Shown: positions 9,180-19,651 of the stretch, piece by piece | How the letters are laid out: the number at the start of each line of letters is the position of its first letter | Numbering within the stretch: the first letter of the stretch is position 1 | Assembly (NCBI RefSeq): GCF_001261735.1 | Contig: NZ_CVRP01000007.1 | Span: 186,001 to 250,000, forward strand | DNA from: Dysgonomonas sp. BGC7 | GTDB lineage: Bacteria; Bacteroidota; Bacteroidia; Bacteroidales; Dysgonomonadaceae | DNA length: 64,000 bases | Reading direction: 5' to 3' | Program-made: the position numbers and the translations under genes | Notes under the pieces: generated by a model | Database searches by the model: none | What the model saw: only the letters and a program-made list of their open reading frames with translations | What the model was told of the DNA's origin: nothing

Positions 9180-10583
9180 ATGAACGCATCTCGAAACTTA
9201 TTTTCTATAACTTGGTATAAGAATAATGCCTCAAAGTTAGTTTTGGGAGGCTTAGTCCTTCTTATTGGGATATTCTTCTACCTGTTAAATGTGCTTTATC
9301 CTATTTACCTCGATGATTGGTTTTATTCTTTCAATCTGGCTAATGGGAAACCAATAGATGGAATTCTCGATATTTTAGAGAGTGAGTATGCTCACTATTA
9401 TAAATGGGGAGGAAGAGTTGTTTTGCATAGTATAGCGCAGTTTATGTTATGGCTGGGCGAATCGTGGGCTAATGTACTAAATACTCTTGCCTACTTGTCT
9501 CTTGTGCTTCTTATGTATTCTGTAGCTAATAAGGGAAATAAGACTAATCTTGTGTTATTTTTGTTTGTGAATATATTTATCTGGTTTTCGTTACCTTCTT
9601 TGTCACAAAATCTACTTTGGACAACAGGGAGTGCAAACTATCTATGGGGATGCCTTATCTTATTCTCATTTATTTGGTTCTATGTATCATCTTATATTGG
9701 GGATGGACAAAAAGATACATTATTTCAGCGCTTAGGCTTGTTCTGTTTAGGTGTTTTTGCCGGATGGACAAATGAAAATATGGGAGTTGCACTCATTTTC
9801 TTTCTTTTCGGATTATTGGCTTTGCTCCGCTTACAAAAACGAGATATACCGAAATGGATGATATTGGGGCTTATAGGGGCTGTTGTCGGTTGTGCTTTTA
9901 TGCTGCTAGCTCCCGGTAATGCAATCAGAAGCAAAAATGACTTGTGGGTAGCACATCACTTGAGAGAAGCAAATCTGTCATTCTACTTTTATCGTTTTGT
10001 TACAGTCGTAAAGCTGTCGTTTGTTTATATTCTCATTCCATGCGTTATATATTTACTATCATTAGTTCTATGTTGGTTAAAAGGAAAAAGAGAGAAGAAG
10101 AAAGAGTATTTATCTCTGTCTCTACTTCTGTTTAGTTCTTCTATTGTAGCTACTTGTGTTATGGCTGGGGCTCCAATGTTCCCTGAAAGAACTTGGTTTG
10201 GTATACTCATACTGCTAATTACTGCTTGGGGAGTTCTATTTGCTAATATTGACCTTTCGGGTAAAAAAGTCGGAATAGCTAGCTATACTGTTTTTACAGT
10301 TGCATTTATTATTTATTTGATTTCTTATTTCGAAAACTATTCAGAGCTGGCGCGTTTCAGTGAAATGTGTCAGCGTCGTGATATAATGATAGAAACAGAA
10401 AAGAGAAAAGGTATTGAGGATATCGTGATTACTGACGAATTATTCAAACAGAAAGATTCGAGACTGATTGTCCTCGATCTCCAAGATTGGTTGGTTATAG
10501 ATCCTGCTTGGGATACTCGTTTGGGGAAATATAAAGGAGTAAAAACTATTATAGTAAAAGAAAATAAGGCTAATCCTTTCTAA
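9180..10583 (+). CDS. DUF6056 polytopic membrane protein, copy 1
   Basis: 467-residue integral membrane protein with roughly ten hydrophobic segments and a soluble C-terminal tail (about 395-467). Motifs shared by all three tandem copies: YPIYLDDW just after the first membrane helix (Asp45-Asp46), [28 protein letters not shown] and APMFPERTWFG. An acidic pair in the first periplasmic loop of a many-helix protein resembles the catalytic layout of GT-C-fold lipid-phosphosugar glycosyltransferases, but that activity is inferred. It starts 2 bases after smpB and ends 3 bases before copy 2, so translation is likely coupled. Confidence 0.88.
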   Translation: MNASRNLFSITWYKNNASKLVLGGLVLLIGIFFYLLNVLYPIYLDDWFYSFNLANGKPIDGILDILESEYAHYYKWGGRVVLHSIAQFMLWLGESWANVLNTLAYLSLVLLMYSVANKGNKTNLVLFLFVNIFIWFSLPSLSQNLLWTTGSANYLWGCLILFSFIWFYVSSYIGDGQKDTLFQRLGLFCLGVFAGWTNENMGVALIFFLFGLLALLRLQKRDIPKWMILGLIGAVVGCAFMLLAPGNAIRSKNDLWVAHHLREANLSFYFYRFVTVVKLSFVYILIPCVIYLLSLVLCWLKGKREKKKEYLSLSLLLFSSSIVATCVMAGAPMFPERTWFGILILLITAWGVLFANIDLSGKKVGIASYTVFTVAFIIYLISYFENYSELARFSEMCQRRDIMIETEKRKGIEDIVITDELFKQKDSRLIVLDLQDWLVIDPAWDTRLGKYKGVKTIIVKENKANPF

Positions 10584-10586
10584 AGT

Positions 10587-11975
10587 ATGGACAAACTTAA
10601 AAGAACAAAATATAATACGATATTTCTGTATATAGCCATTCTCGTTACATTTCTGGGTATATATGTACTAAATCATTTCTTCCCTTTATATACTGACGAT
10701 TGGGTATATTCTTTTGTCTACGGACGCACATCTGATCGGGTTGCCGGATTTTTCGATGTTTTAGAGTCTCAGTATTGTCACTATTTCACTTGGGGAGGAA
10801 GATCAGTGGCTCACACCATCGCTCAATATTTACTCTATTTAGGCGAGTCATGGGGCGATTTGTTGAATAGTATTGCATACGTTATATTAGTCGTATTTAT
10901 ATATTTTATAGCCGATTACCGTAGACGGATCAATCCACTTTTGTTTATGGCTATCAGTGCTCTTATTTGGGTACTTGTTCCTGAACTGATTTATAGTATC
11001 GTCTGGCTGACAGGAAGTGCAAATTATCTGTGGGGGTGTTTATTTGTTGTAGCTTTTACTTATCCGTTTTGTATGTATTACCTTCGTCATAAGGCGGGAG
11101 AAAATAATGAAAAGAGCATTCTTAAATATGTTTTATTCTTTCTGGGAGGCGTTGTTGCCGGATGGACAAATGAGAATCTGGTAGTTGGCCTGCTATTTTT
11201 TATTGTAGCTTTCTTTGCCTTGCTCAAGTATGAAAAAAGAAACATTCCGAAATGGGCTATCATTGCTTTTATTGGAGTTGTTATTGGTTGCTGTTTTATG
11301 TTGCTTGCTCCCGGTAATTATATAAGAAACAAAATGGAGCTTAGTATAGTACATGGCATCAATGAGAGTAACTTTAGTTATTCGTACTATTTCTATCGGT
11401 TTGTGTCTGTTGCAAAGGCTTACCTTGTATATGGAATAGTGCCTACCCTTATCTATCTGGTTAGCTTTGTTGCGTATTGGAAAATAGGAGATAAGGGAAA
11501 TAAGCAGAGCGTGTTGCGTTTGTCTGTTGTCTTTTTCTGTATGGCTACTATTTCTATGCTGGTTATGACAGCCGCACCCATTTTTCCAGAAAGGGTATGG
11601 TTTGGCATCATTGTATTGTTTACTATAGCAACTTTGTTGTTGTATGCAAATCTTGACTTTTCATATAAGCCTATTTATATCTTCAATTATGTTGTATGTA
11701 TTACATTAGTCGTTTTTTTAGTCATTTCGTACTCTTCTACTTTAGAAGATACAATTAGGCTAAGAAATGTCTTCGATAGGAGAGAGGCGCTTATCATAAA
11801 AGAGAAGTCGAAAGGAAAGACAGATTTTATTTTTAATGATAGATTCGAGCCTCAGAGCTCATTTTTTTATATCCAGAAAGTATACGACCTTCCTCACCTC
11901 GAAGGAGATCTGTGGGAAAAAGCATATTCAAAATATTGGGGAATAAATTCTGTGAAAATAGAAGCTCCGAAGTAA
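10587..11975 (+). CDS. DUF6056 polytopic membrane protein, copy 2
   Basis: 462 residues, with the same topology and motifs as its two neighbours: LYTDDW (Asp37-Asp38), WGGRSVAH, LTGSANYLWG, AGWTNENLV, LAPGN and APIFPERVWFG. The C-terminal soluble tail contains the shared RREALIIKEKSKGKTDF segment. It is clearly a paralogue from tandem duplication that has since diverged, since identity is concentrated in the motifs. It may be a GT-C-like glycosyltransferase or related lipid-linked sugar enzyme; the substrate is unknown. Confidence 0.88.
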   Translation: MDKLKRTKYNTIFLYIAILVTFLGIYVLNHFFPLYTDDWVYSFVYGRTSDRVAGFFDVLESQYCHYFTWGGRSVAHTIAQYLLYLGESWGDLLNSIAYVILVVFIYFIADYRRRINPLLFMAISALIWVLVPELIYSIVWLTGSANYLWGCLFVVAFTYPFCMYYLRHKAGENNEKSILKYVLFFLGGVVAGWTNENLVVGLLFFIVAFFALLKYEKRNIPKWAIIAFIGVVIGCCFMLLAPGNYIRNKMELSIVHGINESNFSYSYYFYRFVSVAKAYLVYGIVPTLIYLVSFVAYWKIGDKGNKQSVLRLSVVFFCMATISMLVMTAAPIFPERVWFGIIVLFTIATLLLYANLDFSYKPIYIFNYVVCITLVVFLVISYSSTLEDTIRLRNVFDRREALIIKEKSKGKTDFIFNDRFEPQSSFFYIQKVYDLPHLEGDLWEKAYSKYWGINSVKIEAPK

Positions 11976-11986
11976 AGAAAGAATAA

Positions 11987-13345
11987 ATGTCAGATTTTGA
12001 TAATTCAAAGAGTAGAGTAATAGGGTGCAGAAGAAAAAATGCCACACTGTTAGCTTTTGTGTTATTATTCTTTGTCCTTATATTTATCTTGAATAGATTA
12101 TACCCTCTCTATGCTGACGATTGGGGATATATTTATTCTGAGAATAGCTGTGTTCTATCTCAGATCTATCAACGTTTGCTCGACCAATATTTCTCGTGGG
12201 GAGGTCGTACTGTTGTTCATGCCATAGCCCATCTGCTTTCGTGGGCAGGACTATTGGTAAGCGATCTAGTGAATAGTGCGGCTTATGTTTTTTATTTATA
12301 TATCGTATATTGCATTTGCAACAAAGGAAGGCAAACTGATGCTTGGCTGTTCCTCATTTTGGGTTTGGTGTTATGGCTTGTTCTTCCGGCGTTCAATAAT
12401 ACTGTATTGTGGCTTGTTGGAACAGCTAATTATCTTTGGGGAACATTGATCGTTATCGCCTATCTTTACCTCTATTATTCATTTTACATCACAGACAGAA
12501 CTTATAATAATCATATATACCTATTGCTATTCTTCTTAGGAGGTATTATTGCCGGCTGGACAAACGAGAATATGTTTGTCGCTCAGGTCTTTTTCATTGT
12601 AGCAATGTTCGTTCTGCTTCGATATCGGAAAAGGGCAGTTCCGCTATGGTTTATTTGTGGTTTCGTTGGCGTATGTGTAGGAGGGGCTTTTATGGTACTT
12701 GCTCCCGGCAATTACATTCGTTCCGAGTTTGTGAACGAGAGTATGGGTTTGGCAGATAAATCATTTATTGAAAATATTTTGTATCGGATTATGAAGGTAG
12801 GATACAGATATTTGGTCTATGTATTGCCTCTGTCTGTTATATATTCAGTATTATTCTTTTTATATAAAAAACAAGTGAAAGATGGGCTAAGGAACAAAAC
12901 ATTGTGCGGCTCTTTGTTGTTCTTTGTTTCGGCACATGTAGCGTGTCTGTCTATGGCAGCATCGCCTATATTTCCTCCTCGGGCTATATTTGGTATTGTA
13001 ACGCTGATTGTTATAGCATCAGGTATTTTATTTGCCAATCTGGAGTTTAGTAAATATAAGATAAAGAATGTAAGCCTGATTATTATATCAGTTCTTTCTT
13101 TATGGTTTGTAATCGATTATTATAATAAATATAAAAATGTTCACTTTCTCTCAGAACGGTTCAAGGAGAGAGAAATGTATATAGAAACACAGAAAAAACA
13201 GGGTAATAAAGACATAGTATTAAAAGATAAGATAACTTTGCCTGCAAAATATGAGTTTGAAGACTTATCTTCCGACTCTCAGTTTTGGCTAAATAAGAAA
13301 TACGCAGCATTTTATGCTGTAGATTCCGTAAAAGTTATTCAATAG
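11987..13345 (+). CDS. DUF6056 polytopic membrane protein, copy 3
   Basis: 452 residues; third member of the tandem family. Shared motifs: LYADDW (Asp44-Asp45), [32 protein letters not shown] and [11 protein letters not shown]. It has the same many-helix layout and a short soluble C-terminal tail. It appears slightly more diverged than copies 1 and 2: Thr replaces Ser in the GSANYLWG motif, and Pro-Pro-Arg replaces Pro-Glu-Arg. metH starts 10 bases after its stop. Function unknown; glycosyltransferase is inferred only from the acidic first-loop pair. Confidence 0.87.
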   Translation: MSDFDNSKSRVIGCRRKNATLLAFVLLFFVLIFILNRLYPLYADDWGYIYSENSCVLSQIYQRLLDQYFSWGGRTVVHAIAHLLSWAGLLVSDLVNSAAYVFYLYIVYCICNKGRQTDAWLFLILGLVLWLVLPAFNNTVLWLVGTANYLWGTLIVIAYLYLYYSFYITDRTYNNHIYLLLFFLGGIIAGWTNENMFVAQVFFIVAMFVLLRYRKRAVPLWFICGFVGVCVGGAFMVLAPGNYIRSEFVNESMGLADKSFIENILYRIMKVGYRYLVYVLPLSVIYSVLFFLYKKQVKDGLRNKTLCGSLLFFVSAHVACLSMAASPIFPPRAIFGIVTLIVIASGILFANLEFSKYKIKNVSLIIISVLSLWFVIDYYNKYKNVHFLSERFKEREMYIETQKKQGNKDIVLKDKITLPAKYEFEDLSSDSQFWLNKKYAAFYAVDSVKVIQ

Positions 13346-13355
13346 GAAAGAGATA

Positions 13356-16300
13356 ATGAGTAAAATACAAGATATATTAAAAGAAAGAATTCTGATTCTG
13401 GATGGTGCAATGGGTACCATGATACAGAAGTATAAACTGACAGAAGAAGATTTCAGAGGCGAAAGATTTAAAGACTACACCACTCTGTTGAAAGGAAATA
13501 ACGATTTACTAAGCCTTACTCGTCCCGATGTTATTGAGGCTATTCATCGTGAATATCTTGAGGTAGGAACGGATATCATTGAAACCAATACTTTCAATGC
13601 CAACTCTATATCTATGGAAGACTATAATATGTCTGACTTGGTAAGAGAAATAAATGTTGCTGCGGCCAGGTTGGCTCGTAAAGCAGCTGATGAATATACC
13701 CAACAAAGTCCTAATCGGCCTCGTTTTGTTGCAGGTTCGATAGGGCCTACGAATAAAACGGCTTCTATGAGTCCGAAGGTGGAAAACCCTATATTTAGGG
13801 CTGTAACTTTTGATGACTTGTATTTTGCTTATAAAGAACAGATAGAAGGATTGGTAGACGGAGGCGTCGATTTGTTGTTAATAGAAACAATATTCGATAC
13901 ATTGAATGCGAAGGCAGCTTTGTTTGCTGCCACAGAAGTAAGAAAAGAGCGTAATATCAGTTTGCCAATAATGATTTCTGTTACCCTGTCAGATAAAGGA
14001 GGGCGTACGCTGTCGGGACAAACTATTGGAGGTTTCCTTGCTTCTGTAAGTCATATCGATTTTCTGTCTATAGGACTTAACTGTTCGTTTGGAGCTTCCG
14101 ATATGAAGCCATTCTTGAAAGAACTTGGACGTATTGCTCCTACATATGTTTCTGCATATCCTAATGCTGGTTTGCCAAACCAGTTTGGAGAATATGATGA
14201 GACGCCGGAGATAATGGCAAACCAGATAAAAGAGTTTATCGACGAAGGACTCGTTAATATTATAGGAGGCTGTTGTGGTACTACTCCCGCCCATATTGCA
14301 AAATATGTAGATATTGTGAAAGATGCTATACCTCATACTCCTGCCCAAAAGCCGAAATATATGTGGTTGTCGGGATTGGAGCTATTAGAGGCAAAGCCCG
14401 AAATAAACTTCATGAATATAGGTGAACGCTTAAACGTGGCGGGTTCCCGAAAATTTCTTCGACTAATTAAAGAAGAAAAGTACGAAGAGGCTCTTACTAT
14501 TGCTCACAAGCAGGTGGAGGATGGAGCACAAGTACTGGATGTGAACATGGATGAAGGCTTACTCGATGGAGTAAAAGAAATGACAACTTTCCTCAATCTG
14601 ATGGCTTCAGATCCGGATGTGTCTCGTGTTCCGGTAATGATAGACTCTTCCAAATGGGAGGTGCTTGAAGCTGGGCTAAAGTGTGTACAAGGAAAGCCTA
14701 TCGTAAACTCTATTTCCCTAAAAGGTGGAGAAGAGGAATTTCTCCATCAGGCTCGTTTAGTTAGCAGCTATGGTGCTGCTGTTATTGTGATGGCATTTGA
14801 CGAAACAGGACAGGCAGATACGTTTGCCCGCCGTATCGAAATATGTGAAAGGGCTTATAAACTATTGGTCAATGATGGATTTAATCCGCTGGATATAATA
14901 TTCGACCCCAATATATTGGCAATAGCTACAGGCATTGAAGAGCATCGAAATTATGCTGTCGATTTTCTGGAAACTATTACTTGGATAAAAGAGAATCTCC
15001 CTCATGCCAAAATAAGCGGAGGGGTCAGTAACTTGTCTTTCTCTTTCAGAGGGAATGATTATGTGCGTGAAGCTATGCACGCTGTATTTCTTTATTATGC
15101 TATACAGCGAGGCATGGATATGGGTATTGTCAATCCGGGACAATCTATATTGTATGACGATATTCCTCTCGAATTAAGGAATCTGGTCGAAGATGTGATT
15201 TTCAATCGCAGACCGGAATCTACAGACGAGTTGATAGAATATGCTGAAAAAATAAAGAATGAAAAAACTGGTACTGTAGAACTGAAAGTGGAAGAATGGC
15301 GCTCTTTTCCTCTCGAAGAACGTATTCAGTATGCTTTGATAAAAGGAATCAGTGATCACTTGGAAGAAGACCTAGAAGAAGCTCTTAAGGTATATCCTAA
15401 GGCTGTCGATATAATAGACAAGCCATTGATGGATGGTATGAATAAGGTCGGAGATTTGTTCGGGTCAGGAAAGATGTTTCTTCCTCAGGTTGTGAAAACA
15501 GCTCGTACAATGAAACGTGCCGTAGCTATTCTTCAACCGGTATTAGAAGAACAAAAAGCGTCTTCTTCGGGAAGCAATAAGGCAGGAAAGCTTATCATTG
15601 CAACAGTAAAAGGTGATGTACATGATATCGGTAAAAATATTGTGGCTATTATTCTGGCTTGTAACAATTATGAAGTGATAGATCTCGGCGTTATGACTCC
15701 CCCCGAAGTTATTATACAAAGGGTGAAAGAAGAGCAGCCCGATATCCTATGTCTTAGCGGATTAATTACTCCTTCGCTGGAAGAAATGAGCATAGTTGCA
15801 CATGAGATGGAAAAAGCAGGTTTTTCCATTCCTCTGATGATCGGCGGAGCTACCACCTCCAAGCTGCATACAGCTATCAAGATAGATCCGAAATATAATA
15901 ATGGGTCGGTAGTATATGTAAAAGATGCTTCACAAGCTCCTGCCGCAGTGAGCAAGCTAATCAATCCTACTACTAAAGAAAATTATATAAAAGAAGTGCG
16001 GGACGAATACGCCTCTTTGCGAGATACAGCCGGTGACAAAAAAGCCGATTTACTTCCTTTCTCCGAAGTTCTTGTAAAAGGTATGAAAATAGAATGGAAC
16101 AATTATGTAGCTCAACAACCATCTGTACATGGTCGACAGGTATTGAAGAATATACCTGTGGAAGAGATTGTTCCATATGTAGACTGGAAATTCTTTTTCC
16201 ATTCTTGGAACTTGTCTGCACGCTATGCCTCGGTTCAGAATATAGATGATTGTCCTGCATGCAGGGCGACTTGGTTAAACTCTTTTCCCGAATCGGAGAG

Positions 16301-17048
16301 AGAAAAAGCATCGGAAGGCATGCAATTATATAAAGATGCCAAAGCTTTGTTAGACCAACTTGTGTTCAATAAAGCCGGATATATAAATGCTGTCTTTGGT
16401 ATTTTCGACGCATATAGCGATAGTGAATGCTTGTATATTAATGATATTTGTTTTCCAATGCTTCGCCAGCAAAAGAAGAACGACAAGGGAGAATATCTTT
16501 CTCTTTGCGATTTTGTAGCTCCTAAATCTTCGGGAAAGAAAGATTATATTGGGGGCTTTACTGTTACTGCGGGAGTTGGAGCAAATGAGTTGATGAGCGA
16601 GTATGAAAGACAAGGAGATGAGTATAAAGTTCTGTTATTAAAATCTGTTCTTGATCGCTTGGCGGAGGCTGCAACAGAGTGGCTTCATGCCCGAATAAGA
16701 AAAGAGTATTGGGGCTTTGCGGCAGATGAGAATATAACTGTAAACGAAATGTTTACTCTCAAGTATCAGGGTATCCGTCCGGCTGTGGGTTATCCTTCTA
16801 TTCCCGATCAGTCTATCAATTTCTTACTTAATACAAATTTGCTACAATCAACTGAAATAGGAGTAGAATTAACAGAGAATGGAGTTATGCTACCAAATGC
16901 GTCGGTGAGTGGTATTATTATTTCTCATCCCAAGTCGAAATACTTTAATATAGGCAATATTCTTGAAGATCAGGCTGAAGCATATATCGAAAAGCGTGGA
17001 GAAGATCCAAAACTTATTCGTAAATTCTTGGCAGCAAATCTTATATAG
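13356..17048 (+). CDS. metH: Cobalamin-dependent methionine synthase
   Basis: Transfers a methyl group from methyltetrahydrofolate to homocysteine through cobalamin. It has 1230 residues, full length. Modules in order: homocysteine-binding barrel with zinc ligands Cys243, Cys306 and Cys307 ([13 protein letters not shown]); pterin-binding barrel (about 355-615); cap and cobalamin-binding domain with DxHxxG (DVHDIG, His756 as lower axial ligand); and a C-terminal AdoMet reactivation domain (about 900-1230, with RPAVGYPS). No cobalamin riboswitch can lie directly upstream, since the gene starts 10 bases after DUF6056 copy 3. It appears to be the penultimate gene of the smpB operon. Confidence 0.97.
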   Translation: MSKIQDILKERILILDGAMGTMIQKYKLTEEDFRGERFKDYTTLLKGNNDLLSLTRPDVIEAIHREYLEVGTDIIETNTFNANSISMEDYNMSDLVREINVAAARLARKAADEYTQQSPNRPRFVAGSIGPTNKTASMSPKVENPIFRAVTFDDLYFAYKEQIEGLVDGGVDLLLIETIFDTLNAKAALFAATEVRKERNISLPIMISVTLSDKGGRTLSGQTIGGFLASVSHIDFLSIGLNCSFGASDMKPFLKELGRIAPTYVSAYPNAGLPNQFGEYDETPEIMANQIKEFIDEGLVNIIGGCCGTTPAHIAKYVDIVKDAIPHTPAQKPKYMWLSGLELLEAKPEINFMNIGERLNVAGSRKFLRLIKEEKYEEALTIAHKQVEDGAQVLDVNMDEGLLDGVKEMTTFLNLMASDPDVSRVPVMIDSSKWEVLEAGLKCVQGKPIVNSISLKGGEEEFLHQARLVSSYGAAVIVMAFDETGQADTFARRIEICERAYKLLVNDGFNPLDIIFDPNILAIATGIEEHRNYAVDFLETITWIKENLPHAKISGGVSNLSFSFRGNDYVREAMHAVFLYYAIQRGMDMGIVNPGQSILYDDIPLELRNLVEDVIFNRRPESTDELIEYAEKIKNEKTGTVELKVEEWRSFPLEERIQYALIKGISDHLEEDLEEALKVYPKAVDIIDKPLMDGMNKVGDLFGSGKMFLPQVVKTARTMKRAVAILQPVLEEQKASSSGSNKAGKLIIATVKGDVHDIGKNIVAIILACNNYEVIDLGVMTPPEVIIQRVKEEQPDILCLSGLITPSLEEMSIVAHEMEKAGFSIPLMIGGATTSKLHTAIKIDPKYNNGSVVYVKDASQAPAAVSKLINPTTKENYIKEVRDEYASLRDTAGDKKADLLPFSEVLVKGMKIEWNNYVAQQPSVHGRQVLKNIPVEEIVPYVDWKFFFHSWNLSARYASVQNIDDCPACRATWLNSFPESEREKASEGMQLYKDAKALLDQLVFNKAGYINAVFGIFDAYSDSECLYINDICFPMLRQQKKNDKGEYLSLCDFVAPKSSGKKDYIGGFTVTAGVGANELMSEYERQGDEYKVLLLKSVLDRLAEAATEWLHARIRKEYWGFAADENITVNEMFTLKYQGIRPAVGYPSIPDQSINFLLNTNLLQSTEIGVELTENGVMLPNASVSGIIISHPKSKYFNIGNILEDQAEAYIEKRGEDPKLIRKFLAANLI

Positions 17049-17069
17049 TAAATAATGGCTCTTTAGCAA

Positions 17070-17903
17070 ATGCAGTTTTTTGATCTTATATCTTATCCTT
17101 TTTTTCAGAATGCCCTGCTGGGCAGTTTGTTTGCCAGTATAGCCTGTGGCATTATAGGCTCTTATATTGTCATTCGCCGGCTTGTTTTTATCAGCGGAGG
17201 AATAACACATGCTTCGTTAGGAGGCATTGGTATGGGGTTCTATTTCGGATGGAATCCTATTCTGTCTGCAATGATCTTTTCCATATTGTCGGCTTTTGGT
17301 ATAGAATGGCTATCGTCTCGGCAAGGTGTTCGGGAAGACTCTGCAATAGGCTCATTCTGGTCGTTGGGAATGGCCATTGGTATTATCTTCATATACTTGA
17401 AACCCGGTTTTGCTCCCAATCTGTCAGACTATCTTTTTGGTAATATTCTTACCATTACCAGGCTCGATATAACATATCTGGCTATTCTGTCACTTGTCCT
17501 TATACTTGTTTTTACACTATTTGGTAAGCAAATCCTTTTTGCTGCATTCGATCCCGACTTTGCCAAAACACGGGGGCTACCAGTCAATCTGATTAAATAT
17601 ACTATGATGATGGGTATTGCTATTACCATTGTCTTGTCAATCCGTCTTGTAGGGATAGTGCTCCTTATGTCGATACTAACTGTGCCTCAAATGACAGCAA
17701 ATCTTTTTACCTCAAACTTTGTAAAGATGATCTTGCTCTCTATTCTTATAGGCTTTTTAGCCTGTATCGCAGGGCTGTTTCTATCAGCCGTATTGGATGT
17801 TCCTTCCGGGGTTTTCATCATCTTTACACAAATAGTAGTCTTTCTTATTTCTCGCTCATTAGTAAGGCTCGTTCATAAACGACAAAGGAAAGTATTGGCT
17901 TAA
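17070..17903 (+). CDS. Metal ABC transporter permease (ZnuB/MntB family)
   Basis: 277-residue polytopic membrane protein of the ABC-3 family that imports Zn2+, Mn2+ or Fe2+. Typical signatures are GSYIVIRRLVFISGGITHASLGG near the N-terminus (the ATPase coupling region) and LVGIVLLMSILTVPQMTA. It is an orphan: no ATPase or metal-binding lipoprotein gene is adjacent, so partners must be elsewhere. It starts 21 bases after metH; supply of the zinc that MetH needs is a possible but unproved link. The stop codon overlaps that of the convergent exporter gene at 17900. Confidence 0.92.
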   Translation: MQFFDLISYPFFQNALLGSLFASIACGIIGSYIVIRRLVFISGGITHASLGGIGMGFYFGWNPILSAMIFSILSAFGIEWLSSRQGVREDSAIGSFWSLGMAIGIIFIYLKPGFAPNLSDYLFGNILTITRLDITYLAILSLVLILVFTLFGKQILFAAFDPDFAKTRGLPVNLIKYTMMMGIAITIVLSIRLVGIVLLMSILTVPQMTANLFTSNFVKMILLSILIGFLACIAGLFLSAVLDVPSGVFIIFTQIVVFLISRSLVRLVHKRQRKVLA

Positions 17904-18409
17904 CCTTTTCCTATCATATCTTTGAAGGAAATGTGCTTTACACTTTGTTTGCGAAACAGTAGTGCTCCTATACATATTCCTATAGCAAGAGTAAACAGCA
18001 GAGACATGGTTAGCATAAGGTTGTGTGACATCTCTATCAATATCCGAGGATTCTGTTCTACAGTAGAGATATCCGTAACTTTTATTCCTGCCAGCATTGT
18101 GCGGTATGCAAACATACCGGGTATCATTGTTATACATGCCGGCATTGTGAATACAACAGGCGGGCTATTTACCCTATGAGCCGCAAAAATGCCTACCAGC
18201 CCGATCAAGACAGATCCCGCAAGAGTTGCTGTGATGAGGCCAAAATCGAGTTGTATAAGAATAAAGCGGATGCAATGCCCCATTCCGCCGAGTAGTCCGG
18301 CTACCCAGAGTAGGCGTTTGGGTGAACCGAAAAGTATACCCCAGCAAAATCCTACCACGAAGGCAATTCCAAAATCGCGAAGTATATTTATTATAGTTAG
18401 TTCTTCCAT
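17900..18409 (-). CDS. ThrE-type exporter small subunit (DUF3815/ThrE_2)
   Basis: 169-residue membrane protein with about five helices. It matches the C-terminal half of the threonine/serine exporter ThrE (WGILFGSPKRLLWVAGLLGGMGH; FTMPACITMIPGMFAYRTMLAG). In many bacteria this exporter is encoded as two adjacent genes, as here. The partner (DUF1212) lies 6 bases upstream at 18416. The pair would form an inner-membrane Thr/Ser or dicarboxylate exporter. Its stop overlaps the stop of the metal permease on the opposite strand by four bases. Confidence 0.88.
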   Translation of the reverse strand: MEELTIINILRDFGIAFVVGFCWGILFGSPKRLLWVAGLLGGMGHCIRFILIQLDFGLITATLAGSVLIGLVGIFAAHRVNSPPVVFTMPACITMIPGMFAYRTMLAGIKVTDISTVEQNPRILIEMSHNLMLTMSLLFTLAIGICIGALLFRKQSVKHISFKDMIGKG

Positions 18410-18415
18410 TTTTTT

Positions 18416-19201
18416 CTAAAAATTACTTATTCCCATTAATGTAATGCAGAGCGTCATTCCGGCTGCTATACAAAGCAATATGAAACCTCCGAACAGCGCC
18501 CTGTTGATTGCAGACGACAAATATCCTTCTATCAGATCTATTACACAATTGATAAGAGGAACTCCTGGTATAAGATAGAGAACAGCGGTAGCCATTGCAG
18601 CTTCAGGGTGAGTGCCGATACCGTATAGGCGTCCTAATCCCGCTATAAGTGTTGTTGTAAATGCTGCAATAGAAATACATATCATAGGGTTGAATTTCTT
18701 TTTTGCAAATACGCTTTTTACAATAAACCCAACGAATGCAGCAACAAATGCTACTAAAGCATTCATTATGTCTCCCATTGAAAACAGACATAATCCGGCA
18801 CATGAAAATCCCACTGCTATTGCAACAGGCAGGTCTTTATAGTTTGGTTTGTTTTTTATACGAATAAACTCTTTTTCTACCTCTTCGATAGGTAATTTCT
18901 CTTCCTGTACTTTCCACGAGAGGTGAGACACTTCCGTTAATATGGCTAAGTGAACGTTGTGAGGAGGGGAGAGCTTGTATCTTGTGATCGAATTCTCGGG
19001 ATCATTCTTATCTTTTACTGTAACCAACAAGCCACTGAATGTTGGACTCATATTCACATCAAAACCCCATGTTGTTGCCAAACGCCCCAAGTTGCTGTTG
19101 AGTCGCCCACAGTGAGCTCCCGATGCCAGAAGATAAGTTCCGATATCCAATATTAAATCGGCAAAACGTTGTGCTGGTATTTTTTTGTAGTATTCCGACA
19201 T
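18416..19201 (-). CDS. ThrE-type threonine/serine exporter large subunit (DUF1212)
   Basis: 261 residues. The N-terminal part (about 1-115) is soluble and shows the DUF1212 pattern (LASGAHCGRLNSNLGRLA; SHLSWKVQEEKLPIEEVE). The C-terminal part has about five membrane helices, including GFSCAGLCLFSMGD and YLIPGVPLINCVIDLIEGY. Together with the downstream small subunit it reconstitutes a full ThrE exporter. Start ATG 19201; a -7 promoter box TATCTTTG lies 23 bases upstream. Confidence 0.9.
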   Translation of the reverse strand: MSEYYKKIPAQRFADLILDIGTYLLASGAHCGRLNSNLGRLATTWGFDVNMSPTFSGLLVTVKDKNDPENSITRYKLSPPHNVHLAILTEVSHLSWKVQEEKLPIEEVEKEFIRIKNKPNYKDLPVAIAVGFSCAGLCLFSMGDIMNALVAFVAAFVGFIVKSVFAKKKFNPMICISIAAFTTTLIAGLGRLYGIGTHPEAAMATAVLYLIPGVPLINCVIDLIEGYLSSAINRALFGGFILLCIAAGMTLCITLMGISNF

Positions 19202-19224
19202 TTTTTTACTGATCTGTTTTTATG

Positions 19225-19232
19225 CAAAGATA
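19225..19232 (-). promoter_or_regulatory. -7 promoter element for the thrE pair
   Basis: On the minus strand this reads TATCTTTG, a match to TAnnTTTG, about 24 bases before the ATG at 19201. Confidence 0.6.
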
Positions 19233-19514
19233 ACAGTTTCGAGAATTTGTTCTATATAGATTTGCATCTTACTCGATAAAAAGTAATACTGTAACATATC
19301 TAACTGTTGACTGATTACTGCTAACTGATCAGTATTTTAACTAAAACCTGACAAACTTGTACACTTTTTACCTGTCTTTTACTTATTACGTTTAACATTG
19401 CACCAAAGAAAGTATTTTCTTTATAGATAAAGTTTTGGAAACACGAAAACTAGCATGTATTCTCCTACAGACTCTCATTTATCTTAATTAATACATCAGA
19501 AAAATGCTTTTTCA

Positions 19515-19528
19515 TGCAATCGTTTGCA
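19515..19528. promoter_or_regulatory. Candidate LacI/MalR-type operator
   Basis: TGCAATCGTTTGCA is a near-perfect palindrome with a central CG, the hallmark of LacI-family operators, and is close to the GCAAACGTTTGC sites bound by maltose regulators in Firmicutes. It lies 137 bases upstream of the GH77 gene that begins the maltodextrin operon; the operon itself encodes a LacI regulator. It lies about 56 bases upstream of the best -7 box, which would fit activation as well as repression. Confidence 0.6.
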
Positions 19529-19583
19529 ATTTATTTTAGTCTAAAATAAAAAGAGAAAGATGTGCTTTTTGTCTTTTAATCAG

Positions 19584-19591
19584 TAGTTTTG
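19584..19591 (+). promoter_or_regulatory. Possible -7 element for the maltodextrin operon
   Basis: TAGTTTTG fits TAnnTTTG, about 60 bases before the GH77 ATG. No good -33 partner is at the expected spacing, so this is tentative. Confidence 0.4.
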
Positions 19592-19651
19592 TTTAGGTAA
19601 ACATATAGTCCTATAACCTGTTGATCTAATAACCATAAATGTAAGTTTTAG

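Larger units (their letters stand above)
19202..19651 (+). other. 450-base divergent intergenic region
   Basis: No gene is seen. It holds the thrE promoter box (19225-19232, minus strand), a LacI-type palindrome at 19515-19528, and a TAGTTTTG box at 19584-19591 that may be the -7 element of the maltodextrin operon. The rest is A/T-rich with no strong hairpin. Confidence 0.6.

Noticed and set aside
13200-13360. Cobalamin riboswitch upstream of metH
   Set aside because: The sequence before metH is the coding end of DUF6056 copy 3; there is only a 10-base gap and no B12-box-like sequence was noticed.
17900-17903. Overlap of two convergent stop codons as a frameshift or fusion sign
   Set aside because: Both genes have complete C-termini of normal length; a four-base tail-to-tail overlap is ordinary in compact genomes.
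19202-19651. Possible small RNA in the 450-base gap
   Set aside because: No strong hairpin with a T run and no paired promoter/terminator were found; only promoter-like boxes and the LacI-type palindrome.
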